Positions 27,260-35,766 of a DNA stretch of 64,000 nt are shown here, in pieces; the stretch's first letter is position 1; each line of letters opens with the position of its first letter. The position numbers and the translations under genes were made by a program. The notes beneath the pieces were generated by a model. It did no database searches, was not told the DNA's origin, and saw nothing but the letters and a program-made list of their open reading frames with translations. This stretch comes from CALGLS01 sp965222105 (GTDB taxonomy: Bacteria; Bacteroidota; Bacteroidia; Chitinophagales; Saprospiraceae): assembly GCA_965222105.1 (NCBI GenBank), contig CBDCTQ010000057.1, positions 124,001 through 188,000 on the forward strand, read 5' to 3'.

Positions 27260-28868
27260 GAGTGCGTGACAAATTAGCGGAACAAAAAAAACGGGAGTTT
27301 AAAGAAATTTGTAAATTTAAGTGATAAAAACAATTAACAAACACTTTAAACACCCAGAGCAAGATATGGAAAAAGACACATTATTACATGAAATTGAAGA
27401 AGAAATTGAAAATTTATTGGAATTAAGCTCCTCTTACGGTGAGGAAGAAATTGGACTCCACGAAATTGAAAGAGAGATACTCGACCAGCTATTGAAAGTA
27501 GGGCTAGCTGTGTTGAAAAATGTCATAGCATTAAAGACCAAAGAATCGTCCCATTATGAAGTGGCCGATAATAATGGCAAAAGCATCGGACAAAAGTCGA
27601 GGAAATATTTGAGTTTGTTTGGGAAGCTAGACATAGCTCGGCAGGGGTACTGGAGCAAGGAGACAGGCGTCTATTTTACAGTTGATGAATTATTGCAATT
27701 ACCATCGGGGACACATTGGTCCTATAACATACAGGAATTGGTTGGGGAGAACTCATCAGAAACAAATTTCCGCGAGAGTGTACGGCTTTTAAATGAGTTA
27801 TTGGGCTTGAAGTTAAGTGGAAAATCTTCAGAAAGAAATACAGAACGGCTAGGCGAGTATGTTGAAGAATTTTATGATTTAAACAGCTATCAGGATGGAG
27901 AAGAAGGCCCCCATTTTATGGCGAGTTTTGATGGTAAGGGTGTGTCAAAGAAAAAGCCTGTTTCGTCGGAGAGAGATAACCCCAAGGAGCGGCTTTCACG
28001 GGGCGAAAAGCGAGGAGTCAAACAAATGGCAACAGTCTCAGTTACAGCGAGTTTTACGCCTCAACAAAAGACTTCCGAGTCAATAATAAAAGGATTGATG
28101 GGGACAGATAAATCAGAGCAATCCGAAAAAGAAACGGACAAAAAGCCAGAGCAAACAGACAACAGGATGTACAAAAATATTCATCGCCGAGGCTTTTTAG
28201 CAGACCAGGAAAAAGCAATTGAATATGGTATAATTGATTTAAAAGCCAGGATGAGTAATCCCGAAAGTCGCTTCATAATACCAATTGATGCAGGCATAGG
28301 GTTAGAGGATAAAATACTAACTTATGTGGAAGAATATGATTTAACGGATAGGTTCGACGGCATCGTGTTGGACATAGTACATGTAAGTGAATATGTGTGG
28401 GATTGTGCAACAGCCATATTTGGAGAAAAGTCGAAACAAAAAAGACCGTGGGTAAAATCGATATTAACGGATTTGCTGGAAGGAAAGACAGACCAGGTAA
28501 TAAATGAATTGAAGCTGAATCGAGATAAAACCAATCTTACTCAAAACAAAAAAGACCAACTAAGTAAGACGATAACCTACTTTAGCAATCATAAGCACAA
28601 AATGAATTATGAATGGTTTTTGAAAAAAGGATATCCAATAAGTTCAGCCATAGTGGAGTCAACCTGCAAGCACCTCGTTAAAGACAGAATGGAGCAAAGC
28701 GGAATGAGATGGACATCACAGGGAGCTCAGAATATGCTGGACATGCGGTCTGTAAAAATCAACGGCGACACTAAAGAATTTATGGACTTTGTAATTCAAA
28801 AAGACAGAAAAGTCAATTTGACAAAGATCGCTGCGTAAACTTGATTGCAGCGATTTTGTCACGCACTC
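27260..28868 (+). mobile_element. ISKra4-family insertion sequence, complete
   Basis: 1609 bases with terminal inverted repeats GAGTGCGTGACAAA / TTTTGTCACGCACTC and the 9-bp target duplication TAATAAATA (27251-27259 and 28869-28877). It carries a single transposase gene and interrupts a cassette gene. The source of the termini of the MITE at 14.3 kb. Confidence 0.9.
27366..28838 (+). CDS. ISKra4-family transposase
   Basis: About 490 residues from the ATG at 27366 (a GTG at 27321 would add 15). The C-terminal half has the family signature: a DDE-type Asp in 'FDGIVLDIVHVSEYVWDCA', then 'GYPISSAIVESTCKHLVKDR' and 'QSGMRWTSQGAQNMLDMRS'; the N-terminal part is helical and acidic. It catalyses cut-and-paste or copy transposition of its own element. 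Intact, so the element may be active. Confidence 0.88.
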   Translation: MEKDTLLHEIEEEIENLLELSSSYGEEEIGLHEIEREILDQLLKVGLAVLKNVIALKTKESSHYEVADNNGKSIGQKSRKYLSLFGKLDIARQGYWSKETGVYFTVDELLQLPSGTHWSYNIQELVGENSSETNFRESVRLLNELLGLKLSGKSSERNTERLGEYVEEFYDLNSYQDGEEGPHFMASFDGKGVSKKKPVSSERDNPKERLSRGEKRGVKQMATVSVTASFTPQQKTSESIIKGLMGTDKSEQSEKETDKKPEQTDNRMYKNIHRRGFLADQEKAIEYGIIDLKARMSNPESRFIIPIDAGIGLEDKILTYVEEYDLTDRFDGIVLDIVHVSEYVWDCATAIFGEKSKQKRPWVKSILTDLLEGKTDQVINELKLNRDKTNLTQNKKDQLSKTITYFSNHKHKMNYEWFLKKGYPISSAIVESTCKHLVKDRMEQSGMRWTSQGAQNMLDMRSVKINGDTKEFMDFVIQKDRKVNLTKIAA

Positions 28869-30243
28869 TAATAAATATCTTTTCCTCGAATGAGATTTAA
28901 GAATTCTTTATCAACTTCTGAATTATTCTTGTCTGCATATTTCATTACCTCATAAAGTGCATCATTTACTGCAGTACTAAACCCTTGGGTTATTGCTACA
29001 ATTTTCTTCTTGTTTGAGTTATTAGGATTTTTTAAATCTTCTTTTAACAAATCTTTTACCTTCTTGGTGATTTGCTGTCTTTGGGTATATATATAATTAT
29101 TTATCTTGTTTACAAGGTTTGAAAGAGGCTCTGTTACCTCTTTATAATTATCAAAAAGGGGTTTATTTTTTTCATTTGCTAATACGAGTAATCCATGCAA
29201 TAATTGGTCTGATTTATTTTGACGAGCGTAGTTAACTAATATTGAATGTAAGTCAAATCCAGGAAACATACGTCTTTTATGATATAAGAATTTCAACCTA
29301 TCCATTACAAAAGAGATTTGTTTATCCCGAACATTTTCTGTATTTGATACCATTTGAAGCCCAAGACAATACGATTCAAGAGCATTAGTAAGACCAAAGC
29401 CGCTTGACATTCCAATAATAGTGTCGTGAAGGTCTCTGTTTTTAATAATACTAGCTTGATATCCAATTCTCTTTGTTACAATATCATATAGATTCCTTAT
29501 TTTCTCGGATTGTTGTAGTTTCCTTTTATCTGAATCAGGGTAATCAAGTATGTTAATGATTTCTTTCATTCGTTTCATAGCTCGACGAAATTCGAGGTCG
29601 TATATTTCAGGACTAAATTGAAACAAATAATCACTTAATCTATTTGCGGGTACATTCATCGCTTTCCCAAGACCTACAATCATATAATCAATCCTTTGAA
29701 TTTTATGTTGCCTTTGGTTCATTTTTAATTGAAGTTTCATTATTGATTTTAAGTCAGCTTTAGATAAATCACATTTATTCGAATCTCCAGAATGCCGAAA
29801 TAAAGCTTCAAATTTTTTGAATATCTTTTTGTTTTTTTCAACAAACTTGCACTCTTTCCAAATGCAATATGATATGTAGATTATCGCATCTGAGTAAGAT
29901 CTACCTTGCACACTATAATCGGCATATATTTCTGGTGTTTGGCTTGTAAAAAAAAGTCGCCCACCTGCAACAGCCAAAAAAGTGATTATTAGGAGAATTA
30001 TCAAAATTGAGTTAAGCGCATCAATGGATGGATTTTTTTGTGTTAATAGAAAAAGCATTATCGAAATATAGATTGCCAAAACCCCAAGAATAATACTCGG
30101 AAGAACTGAAGTATTAGTCATCAACCTTGTGAATTGAAACCACCTTTGGCGACAATACCAACCTATACCAATATTATTTAAAATGAATCCAATTTTTGAT
30201 AGAAGCATGTTTGTTTATTGGTTTTGTTTTTATTTTTTTCATG

Positions 30244-30365
30244 ACCTGCAACACTAAGGAAAGTATATGTCACCCACGAAGCACTCAAACTAAAGCGTAC
30301 CCTGTCACAGGTGACATATACAACTGCTGCGCTGATCCCTATCCCTATCGGGGTTTCAGTTGAAC
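30244..30365 (-). repeat. attC-like site 14, GTATATGTCACC family
   Basis: Minus strand GTTCAAC (30365-30359), an extra GGGATAGGGATCAGC segment, stem GTATATGTCACC / GGTGACATATAC, then the GTTGCAGGT core that starts the 618-residue protein cassette. Confidence 0.75.
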
Positions 30366-30414
30366 ACTCAAGCCCTCAGCAGGCAATTTTACTAACGATC
30401 CAGAGATTTTTCCC

Positions 30415-30639
30415 CTAAAGGTATTTTCCTTTTACGGGATCAGGCAGGAAAAACAAACCATCTTCAGTTAAATTCAGTTGTCCTTCCCATGTCGAACCCG
30501 CGCCAGGCACGTTTGAGCAGGAAAGGTAACGATTTTTAGTCATATCTCCAAAATAGTTGCAGGAAGCAAGCCGGGTTAGTAATAGTATTGTTAAACCCCA
30601 TACAATAGGAAACAAGGTCAGTCTTTTCCGCCGATCCAA
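30415..30639 (-). CDS. small lipoprotein-like ORF fused to an intron fragment
   Basis: Up to 74 residues. 'GLTILLLTRLASCNYFGDM' has a lipobox-like LASC followed by a 53-residue mature part ('NRYLSCSNVPGAGSTWEGQL', 'FFLPDPVKGKYL'). The upstream codons, including the only start candidate (TTG), lie in group II intron sequence, so this is more likely a truncated gene that stays open by chance than a real N-terminus. It is the least decayed of five copies of this 3' end; the conserved mature sequence suggests it was a real cassette gene. Confidence 0.4.
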   Translation of the reverse strand: MDRRKRLTLFPIVWGLTILLLTRLASCNYFGDMTKNRYLSCSNVPGAGSTWEGQLNLTEDGLFFLPDPVKGKYL

Positions 30640-30989
30640 ATGCCTGTCCCGGTTTCATATCGGGGCAACGAGGCTTACGGTGATTCATCCCGCAGTATTG
30701 CGGGATTACGCATACCATTCATTCCGCTTCTTCCTACCGCAAAAGACTGGCAGCTTTCGTTTTTAACCTCACGGTCGCCACTTATCCCAATCGGAATCGG
30801 GAGGAGCTTTGTTGTCCTTCGGGCTTAGCACCTCACCATTGCTAATGACGCACCCCGAAGTAGGAAACTGATGGTAGCTTGCCGACCTTTGGTGGGCACA
30901 TCAGGTTAAATCCATCTTTGAATAACTCATGTAATATTATTGTTATACAGTGGTTTAACAGTATTTATAAGCGACTTTTCCCGTCGCAC
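30596..30989 (-). ncRNA. group II intron, 5' fragment (copy C)
   Basis: Starts GTGCGACGGGAAAAG at 30989 after the 5' exon GTGCCCAACAATGTGTAGCC-G; about 390 bases match complete copies before the fusion to the small lipoprotein ORF. Domain V absent. Confidence 0.75.
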
Positions 30990-31047
30990 CGGCTACACAT
31001 TGTTGGGCACAGGTTTATCTATTTCAGAAATTTGGTTTTTCATGATT

Positions 31048-31920
31048 TCATTTGATGTTTTTCAACCTTTTCATAATGTAGTATTTATTCAGTTCTTCCT
31101 TCTTAATCCCTCTTTTATCAATTAGTATTTTGATCAATAATTCAAGTCTCTCTTTAGTTATTAAATCTATCACTTTCTTATCATTCAAGATAGGCATAAA
31201 TTTCGGATCATTATTTATTAGATCATCAATTCTATTTATTTTACTTGGGTTATCTTCTAAGAATAAGAAAATAAAGTTTTCATGCCCTTTATATCCTTTT
31301 AAAATCAAGTAATGAACTACATGTTCAACATTATTAAGCGTTTTATAGAATTCTTTTTTATAAACAACTGAGTCAGCTATTGGATTAATTCTATGTACCA
31401 ATACTTTTCCAATCGCATTTTCTACTATCGGATCATCTGACTGTTCAATTAAAGAGTCATAAATATATTTTAATTGGTCATCCGTATAACCTCTTGAAAT
31501 TCCCTTTATTAAATTATCCCTACCACTACTTTTCTCTCTTTTTATGCCACTATTGATTTTTGATAAGGCTGATTCTATTTCTCTGTCTCTCACACTGTTC
31601 AGTTCTGAAATTTGAAATTCGTACTTATCTAAATCAGTTTTAATTATCCCAAAAACATCTTGTACTTCTGAAATTATATCTGTTGCCGACTGCTTAGTTT
31701 GCTTATTTATTTGAGATATGATTTCTTCTTTATTTAAGTTTGCTTCTGAGAGGAATTTTTTTCTTCCTTCACTATCTAGTTTATGGAATTCTGTAATTAT
31801 ATTGTTCTCTATTTGGTTTAAAGCATTTTTCCTACCTTCTCTGTTCACTAAGAATATTAATAGTATCTGTCCAGCAGCACATAAAACAGCTAGGGTTATA
31901 TACATGTACATTTTATTCAT
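31048..31920 (-). CDS. cassette gene, membrane-anchored coiled-coil protein
   Basis: 290 residues. One N-terminal membrane helix (residues 5-25, 'YITLAVLCAAGQILLIFLV'), a coiled coil to about residue 110 with heptad-like Leu/Ile spacing, then a helical domain. No family recognised. The downstream core GTGCCCAAC (31010-31002) is clear; the upstream core is degenerate (GGTGAAC at 31962). It could act as a membrane-tethered sensor or stalk; this is not testable here. Confidence 0.6.
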   Translation of the reverse strand: MNKMYMYITLAVLCAAGQILLIFLVNREGRKNALNQIENNIITEFHKLDSEGRKKFLSEANLNKEEIISQINKQTKQSATDIISEVQDVFGIIKTDLDKYEFQISELNSVRDREIESALSKINSGIKREKSSGRDNLIKGISRGYTDDQLKYIYDSLIEQSDDPIVENAIGKVLVHRINPIADSVVYKKEFYKTLNNVEHVVHYLILKGYKGHENFIFLFLEDNPSKINRIDDLINNDPKFMPILNDKKVIDLITKERLELLIKILIDKRGIKKEELNKYYIMKRLKNIK

Positions 31921-31955
31921 TTTTGAGTTTTCTCTTTAATCGATTTTCGTTAGGT

Positions 31956-32044
31956 GTTCACCACTAAGGAAAGTATATGTCACCCACGAAGCACTCAAAC
32001 TAAAGCGTACCCTGTCACAGGTGACATATACTTTCCAGTTGAAC
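31956..32044 (-). repeat. attC-like site 12, GTATATGTCACC family
   Basis: Minus strand GTTCAAC (32044-32038), CTGGAAA, stem GTATATGTCACC / GGTGACATATAC, ...TTAGT, then GGTGAAC in place of a GTTRRRY core (degenerate). Confidence 0.7.
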
Positions 32045-32093
32045 AACCATGCCTCCGGCACGCGGTTTCACTATGGATTCGGACATTCTCCCC

Positions 32094-32440
32094 CTAAAGG
32101 TATTTTCCTTTTACGGGATCAGGCAGGAAAAACAAACCACTTTCAGTTAAATTCAGTTGTCATTCCCATGTCGAACTTGCGCCAGGCACGTTTGAGCAGG
32201 AAAGGTAACGATTATTTGTCATATCTCCAAAATAGTCGCTGGAAATAGACTGGTTCTGTAACAGTTTTGTTATGAACAGGCATTATATTACCAGAGCAAC
32301 CATTCGTTACACCACCGATGGAGGGGAGAGGAGGCTCGAAAACAACGACAACTGCGGCGGCGGACGAACCACATTCCGCCGGGGAAGTCGTAGGTGTTTG
32401 ATATTTCTAAATATCCAGTCAGGGTCGGTGGGGAATAGGG
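32094..32440 (-). mobile_element. remnant: lipoprotein 3' end plus right end of IS91-like unit A
   Basis: The same junction as in the two larger unit A copies: lipoprotein 3' end, ...GTTATGAAC, then AGGCATTA and the 3' terminus of the unit A transposase gene. After about 160 bases of unit A it switches to a different IS91-like transposase fragment on the plus strand. Confidence 0.6.
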
Positions 32441-32773
32441 ATGGCGCATAAAACAATGACCTTACAAGGCCAGGATTTTTTGCGGCGTTTTTGTTTGCAC
32501 ATCCTCCCCAACCGTTTTCGTAAAATCCGTCACTATGGTTTTTTATCCAATTCGATAAAAACGAAAAGCCTGACCCTGGCGAAAAAGTCATTGCGCGACA
32601 AGCGGCACCGCCCCCTTTCCAAAACTGAACGGAAGGCCTTTGCCAAACTTCGCCTGTTCGGATTACCAAACAGAACTTGCCCTTGCTGCGAAAAAGGACA
32701 GCTACATACGATAGATGTTTGGCTGGCGAACAAGAGTCCACCTGCTTATTTGACGCCCGGCGAGAGAAAATAA
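32441..32773 (+). pseudogene. C-terminal fragment of an IS91-family transposase
   Basis: 110 residues matching only the C-terminal end of IS91-type transposases: 'QDFLRRFCLHILPNRFRKIR', 'HYGFLSNS' and a terminal zinc-finger-like C-P-C-C pair. The catalytic HUH and Tyr parts are missing. It runs opposite to the adjacent unit A remnant and differs from unit A and B proteins, so it marks a third IS91 type. Nothing else coding is visible between 32774 and 33024. Confidence 0.65.
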
Positions 32774-33024
32774 AGATAAAATAATCTGCTGTCAGCAAAC
32801 GGCCTGGGATTGTATTGTTATAACCGTACTATCAGCACCCGAAATGACGCGATAACGCAGTTTTTTAATATCGCAAAACACCGAAAAAGAGGATAAGGTC
32901 GCTGTTCAAACGTCCTTTTCTTGTAGCAACTACTTGGTTTTTACTTTTTTCAATTTTCCTTTTGAGAATTAGCACGTACTTCAAACTCCATAAGGGTGCG
33001 GTGGCTCGCTTTTGGCCCCGCTTC

Positions 33025-33083
33025 GTTCAACAACGGCCGAAAATCAGTCTTCGACGTGATTTTCAGCCTTTAATGTTGCCTGC
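33025..33083 (-). repeat. attC-like site 11 (intron-free)
   Basis: Minus strand GCAGGCAAC core, then a strong stem GGCTGAAAATCA / TGATTTTCGGCC around a 10-base loop, then GTT and GTTGAAC. The upstream gene's stop codon lies within the site. Confidence 0.78.
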
Positions 33084-33431
33084 TGGCTTCTTTTTTAATT
33101 CAATTTTTCGTCCGTCTAAATCCTTAATTATTGCAAAATATCCCCATTCAGATTCTTTTGGTTCTCTTACAATTTCAACGTTCTCTTTTCTCAAATTTTC
33201 GATTGTTTCATTTAAATTCTCAATCGTGAAACCTAATCTCAATGAATTATCAGAATTTTCTTGATTCTTCATTAGTGGATAAATCTCAAAAACGGTTTCA
33301 CCAATTTCAGTTGAATAGTGCCAGGTTCCTTTTACATGTTGGTGATACTCAAATTTCATCCCTATTTGTTCGTAAAATTCTGAGAGTTCTTTTGGTTTAT
33401 TTGTTCGTATAACAATAAGGTTTATTCTCAT
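33063..33431 (-). CDS. VOC (glyoxalase/bleomycin-resistance) superfamily protein
   Basis: 122 residues with the paired beta-alpha-beta-beta-beta pattern of VOC proteins: 'LIVIRTNKPKELSEFYEQIG', 'VFEIYPL', 'LGFTIENLNETIENLRKENV' and 'GYFAIIKDLDGRKIEL', with the conserved Glu near the end of the second half. Substrate unknown; family members act in methylglyoxal, fosfomycin or bleomycin detoxification and many other reactions. Second gene of a two-gene cassette; its last codons overlap the attC-like core. VOC genes are frequent in integron cassettes generally. Confidence 0.75.
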   Translation of the reverse strand: MRINLIVIRTNKPKELSEFYEQIGMKFEYHQHVKGTWHYSTEIGETVFEIYPLMKNQENSDNSLRLGFTIENLNETIENLRKENVEIVREPKESEWGYFAIIKDLDGRKIELKKKPAGNIKG

Positions 33432-33445
33432 TATTTAAAGTCAGA

Positions 33446-33898
33446 TTACCTATTTAGAATACTATTCAGATTTGGAAACTCTAATTCGATTTTCTTGTTA
33501 TCCATTTCTCCGTCATTATCATTATCTCCATATTCAAGCCCAACCTCTATTAAACCTTTAAGCCCATTTATTTTATTTGGTTCGATTTGTCTAACCAAAT
33601 TTACGAATTTATCCTCTCCAATCTTATAAATTATTTGCGAAAAAACAAATCCTAAATCGTAACATCCTGCACCGCCTCCACATTCAAAATTCACTAATTT
33701 ATCTAAACCTGATTCATCTAATTTTATGGTTTTTTGAATTGCCTTAATTAATTCTTGATTTTGGGTCTGTGTTTGATGAACTAAAAGTGTATCACCTATT
33801 TTAATACCTTCGACTTCTTGCTTTTTACAACCAACTACCAAGCTAATTCCTATCAAAAATATTGACTTGATTAGTAATCTATTTATCGTTGGTTTCAT
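33446..33898 (-). CDS. cassette lipoprotein, unknown function
   Basis: 150 residues. Lipoprotein signal with lipobox 'LVVGC' (Cys near 24), then a soluble domain with 'FECGGGAGCYDLGFVF' and an acidic Asp/Asn-rich loop ('YGDNDNDGEMDNKK') that may bind a metal ion. First gene of a two-gene cassette with the VOC gene, 14 bases upstream of it. The upstream core GTTGCCTGC (33926-33918) matches the downstream GCAGGCAAC exactly. Confidence 0.62.
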   Translation of the reverse strand: MKPTINRLLIKSIFLIGISLVVGCKKQEVEGIKIGDTLLVHQTQTQNQELIKAIQKTIKLDESGLDKLVNFECGGGAGCYDLGFVFSQIIYKIGEDKFVNLVRQIEPNKINGLKGLIEVGLEYGDNDNDGEMDNKKIELEFPNLNSILNR

Positions 33899-33917
33899 AT
33901 TTTATTTTTCTCTGCTT

Positions 33918-33968
33918 GCAGGCAACGGTCTCGCATATACGGCGTGACCAGCTTTTGCTGGGCATGAC
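33918..33968 (-). repeat. attC-like site 10, 3' half after the intron
   Basis: 3' exon GTCATGCCCAGCAAAAGC, then ...CGTATATGCGAGACC and the GTTGCCTGC core. It is almost the same as the right half of the uninterrupted attC-like site 9 at 39005-39077. Confidence 0.75.
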
Positions 33969-34036
33969 GTCGGGTAGGTCGGGAGGGTTGCCCCTCCTTC
34001 CCCCCCTCAGAACAGACCGTACTAGTGCCTTCGGCA

Positions 34037-34744
34037 CTAAATTTTCTGTACTATATAATCGTCTAACTTTTTATTCTTAGTGAATCCTATAAACTTCCAT
34101 TTAAGTGGTTTGAGCAGACATTTGTTATAAAAGGCAACATACTCTTTGATACTTTTTTCCAGTTCCTGAACCGAAGAAAAAATACCTCCGGTTATTACAT
34201 GTCTTTGCAGCTTGCCAAACCAGTTTTCTATTGGGTTCAACCAGGAGCAATGCTTTGGAGTATAGACAATCCTTATCCGATGGTCTGCCCTTTCCAAAAA
34301 GGCTTTTCTGGTATCCATACTCTTCAATATGCCTTTTCGACCTTTGATACCCAAATCCTGTTCAAACCCTATTTGTGTGGCGATCCATTCGACCAAACTG
34401 GCTGACATATGGGTATTCAATTGATCCATCAAAAGAATGACCTGATCTTGTTCAGGGTACAATCCTACTACCTGTTGAGTGCTTTTTAAAAAGTCCTCTT
34501 CATTCCGGGTAGGGCCCAAATGCGCATGAACCACTTTGCCATTGCTTACATCCTGTGCTGCTATTAAGGTTGTTGTCCCATTTCTTTGGTACTCATATTC
34601 CTGCCGTTTGACCTTGCCCGCTCTCATGGGGGATTCCTTCCGACTAATAGCCTGTATCCCCGTTTTTTCATCCATGCTGATAACATGACGATTCTTGTAA
34701 ACCCCTGTAATTGAGCCTATTATCAGTTGGCATATCAAACTCAC
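34037..34744 (-). CDS. IS630 transposase, DDE part (second frame)
   Basis: 235 residues with the IS630 DDE triad: D in 'HVISMDEKTGIQA', D in 'LLMDQLNTHMS', E in 'CSWLNPIENWFGKLQ'. The frame stays open upstream of the listed start through 'PHKSRYWLFPKIGDWDKF', the conserved linker of the family, and overlaps the end of the first ORF. The protein is therefore probably made as a frameshift fusion with the upstream ORF near 34800-34810. Confidence 0.8.
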   Translation of the reverse strand: MSLICQLIIGSITGVYKNRHVISMDEKTGIQAISRKESPMRAGKVKRQEYEYQRNGTTTLIAAQDVSNGKVVHAHLGPTRNEEDFLKSTQQVVGLYPEQDQVILLMDQLNTHMSASLVEWIATQIGFEQDLGIKGRKGILKSMDTRKAFLERADHRIRIVYTPKHCSWLNPIENWFGKLQRHVITGGIFSSVQELEKSIKEYVAFYNKCLLKPLKWKFIGFTKNKKLDDYIVQKI

Positions 34745-34799
34745 CCGAACTACAAACTTGTCCCAATCCCCTATCTTGGGGAAGAGCCAATACCGGCTC

Positions 34800-35324
34800 T
34801 TATGCGGACATATGTCCTGATTTTTTTAAAATCCTGCCTACATACGTTGGCGAGATACTTGGTACAATCTTTTCTCTTTGGGCCACTTTGGCCAACATCT
34901 CATTGGTCCAGCGGTTCATCTTTATCCCATAATCGGAGGGCTTACGACAAGCCAATGTCACTATCTGTTTTTTTTGGGATAGGGTGATCCTAACCGGTTT
35001 GCCCGGACGGGGGCGGTCCCTTAGTATCTCCAACATCTTCTTTAATAATTCCCTATCGCTTACGCCCTCCCCTGACTTCCCCCCTTCAAATTCCAGTAGT
35101 GCATCATGCGCATTTTCCCAGCGATTCCGCCATCTTGCTATCGCCTCCATTCCCAGACCCACTTCTCTGCTAATCGAATAATTGCTCTGTCCCTTTGACC
35201 CTTTCAATATTATTTTTATTCGCTTCAACTCATGATTACCTATATCACGTCGTCTACTGTATTTTTCCAACAGATTATAATGCCGCTCTCCAAGCGGCAA
35301 CGCAGATAGTGCCTTATTTGCCAT
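34800..35324 (-). CDS. IS630 transposase, N-terminal helix-turn-helix part (first frame)
   Basis: 174 residues: a paired helix-turn-helix region ('YSISREVGLGMEAIARWRNR') followed by a second HTH-like part ('MLAKVAQREKIVPSISPTYV') ending just after 'RILKKSGHMSA'. It lacks catalytic residues; those follow in another frame. A programmed frameshift is known in several IS630-type elements and would fuse both parts. Confidence 0.78.
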   Translation of the reverse strand: MANKALSALPLGERHYNLLEKYSRRRDIGNHELKRIKIILKGSKGQSNYSISREVGLGMEAIARWRNRWENAHDALLEFEGGKSGEGVSDRELLKKMLEILRDRPRPGKPVRITLSQKKQIVTLACRKPSDYGIKMNRWTNEMLAKVAQREKIVPSISPTYVGRILKKSGHMSA

Positions 35325-35766
35325 GTTCTTGTTTTTTCGTTCAGATACAAAGATACAGTTTTTTTTGTGTTTTAGGCACTAGTTTCCCAGTAATCTGCTC
35401 AAGCACCCATAACGATTATGATCACCGCACCGAATAGTGTAAGCTACTCGATTTTACGATAATAGATGTCAAAATGACTACCATCAGCCCGGTTTAAAAG
35501 CATCAACCTTGCCTTTGCTCCGGTTGAACTAATGATTCTGTTGGCACAGCCAGTCAGCTATTCATGGGTTGAAATAACTCCTGGCTTCCATTGCTCTGAC
35601 CCAGATAAAGTCGTTCGTACACCGTTCTCGTAATTGAGCACCTGCCTGAAGTCGGCTCGGCTTTCGCCGGGAGTAATGTTGATTGATTTCGTTTTACCCC
35701 AATAATCAGTCTCAACTCCTATCCCTGTCATTACAACAAGGCATTCGCTTTTTCCAGCATCCCTGA

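Larger units (their letters stand above)
26734..30208 (-). pseudogene. 618-residue cassette membrane protein, split by ISKra4-type insertion
   Basis: The 5' part (30208-28868) encodes 446 residues with two to three membrane helices near residues 35-90 ('SIILGVLAIYISIMLFLL', 'ILIILLIITFLAVAGGRLFF') and a long helical cytoplasmic region; the 3' part (27246-26734) encodes a soluble domain rich in charged residues. Removing the insertion (27260-28868) and one copy of the 9-bp duplication TAATAAATA joins the two parts in frame (...GKDIYYYVLLSPKEM...; 1857 bases, 619 codons). No family recognised. The flanking cores GTTGCAGGT (30252) and ACCTGCAAC (26719) define it as one cassette. The insertion ends the first part at a TAG. 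Confidence 0.75.
34025..35379 (-). mobile_element. IS630-family insertion sequence
   Basis: 1355 bases with short terminal inverted repeats (GTGCC...GGCAC) and a duplicated TA (34023-34024, 35380-35381), the IS630 target rule. Two overlapping-frame ORFs encode the transposase. Inserted in domain V of intron copy D. Confidence 0.85.

Noticed and set aside
30415..30639. Calling the lipoprotein-like ORF an intact gene
   Set aside because: Its only start lies in intron sequence and four sister copies are truncated at the same side; kept as a low-confidence ORF.
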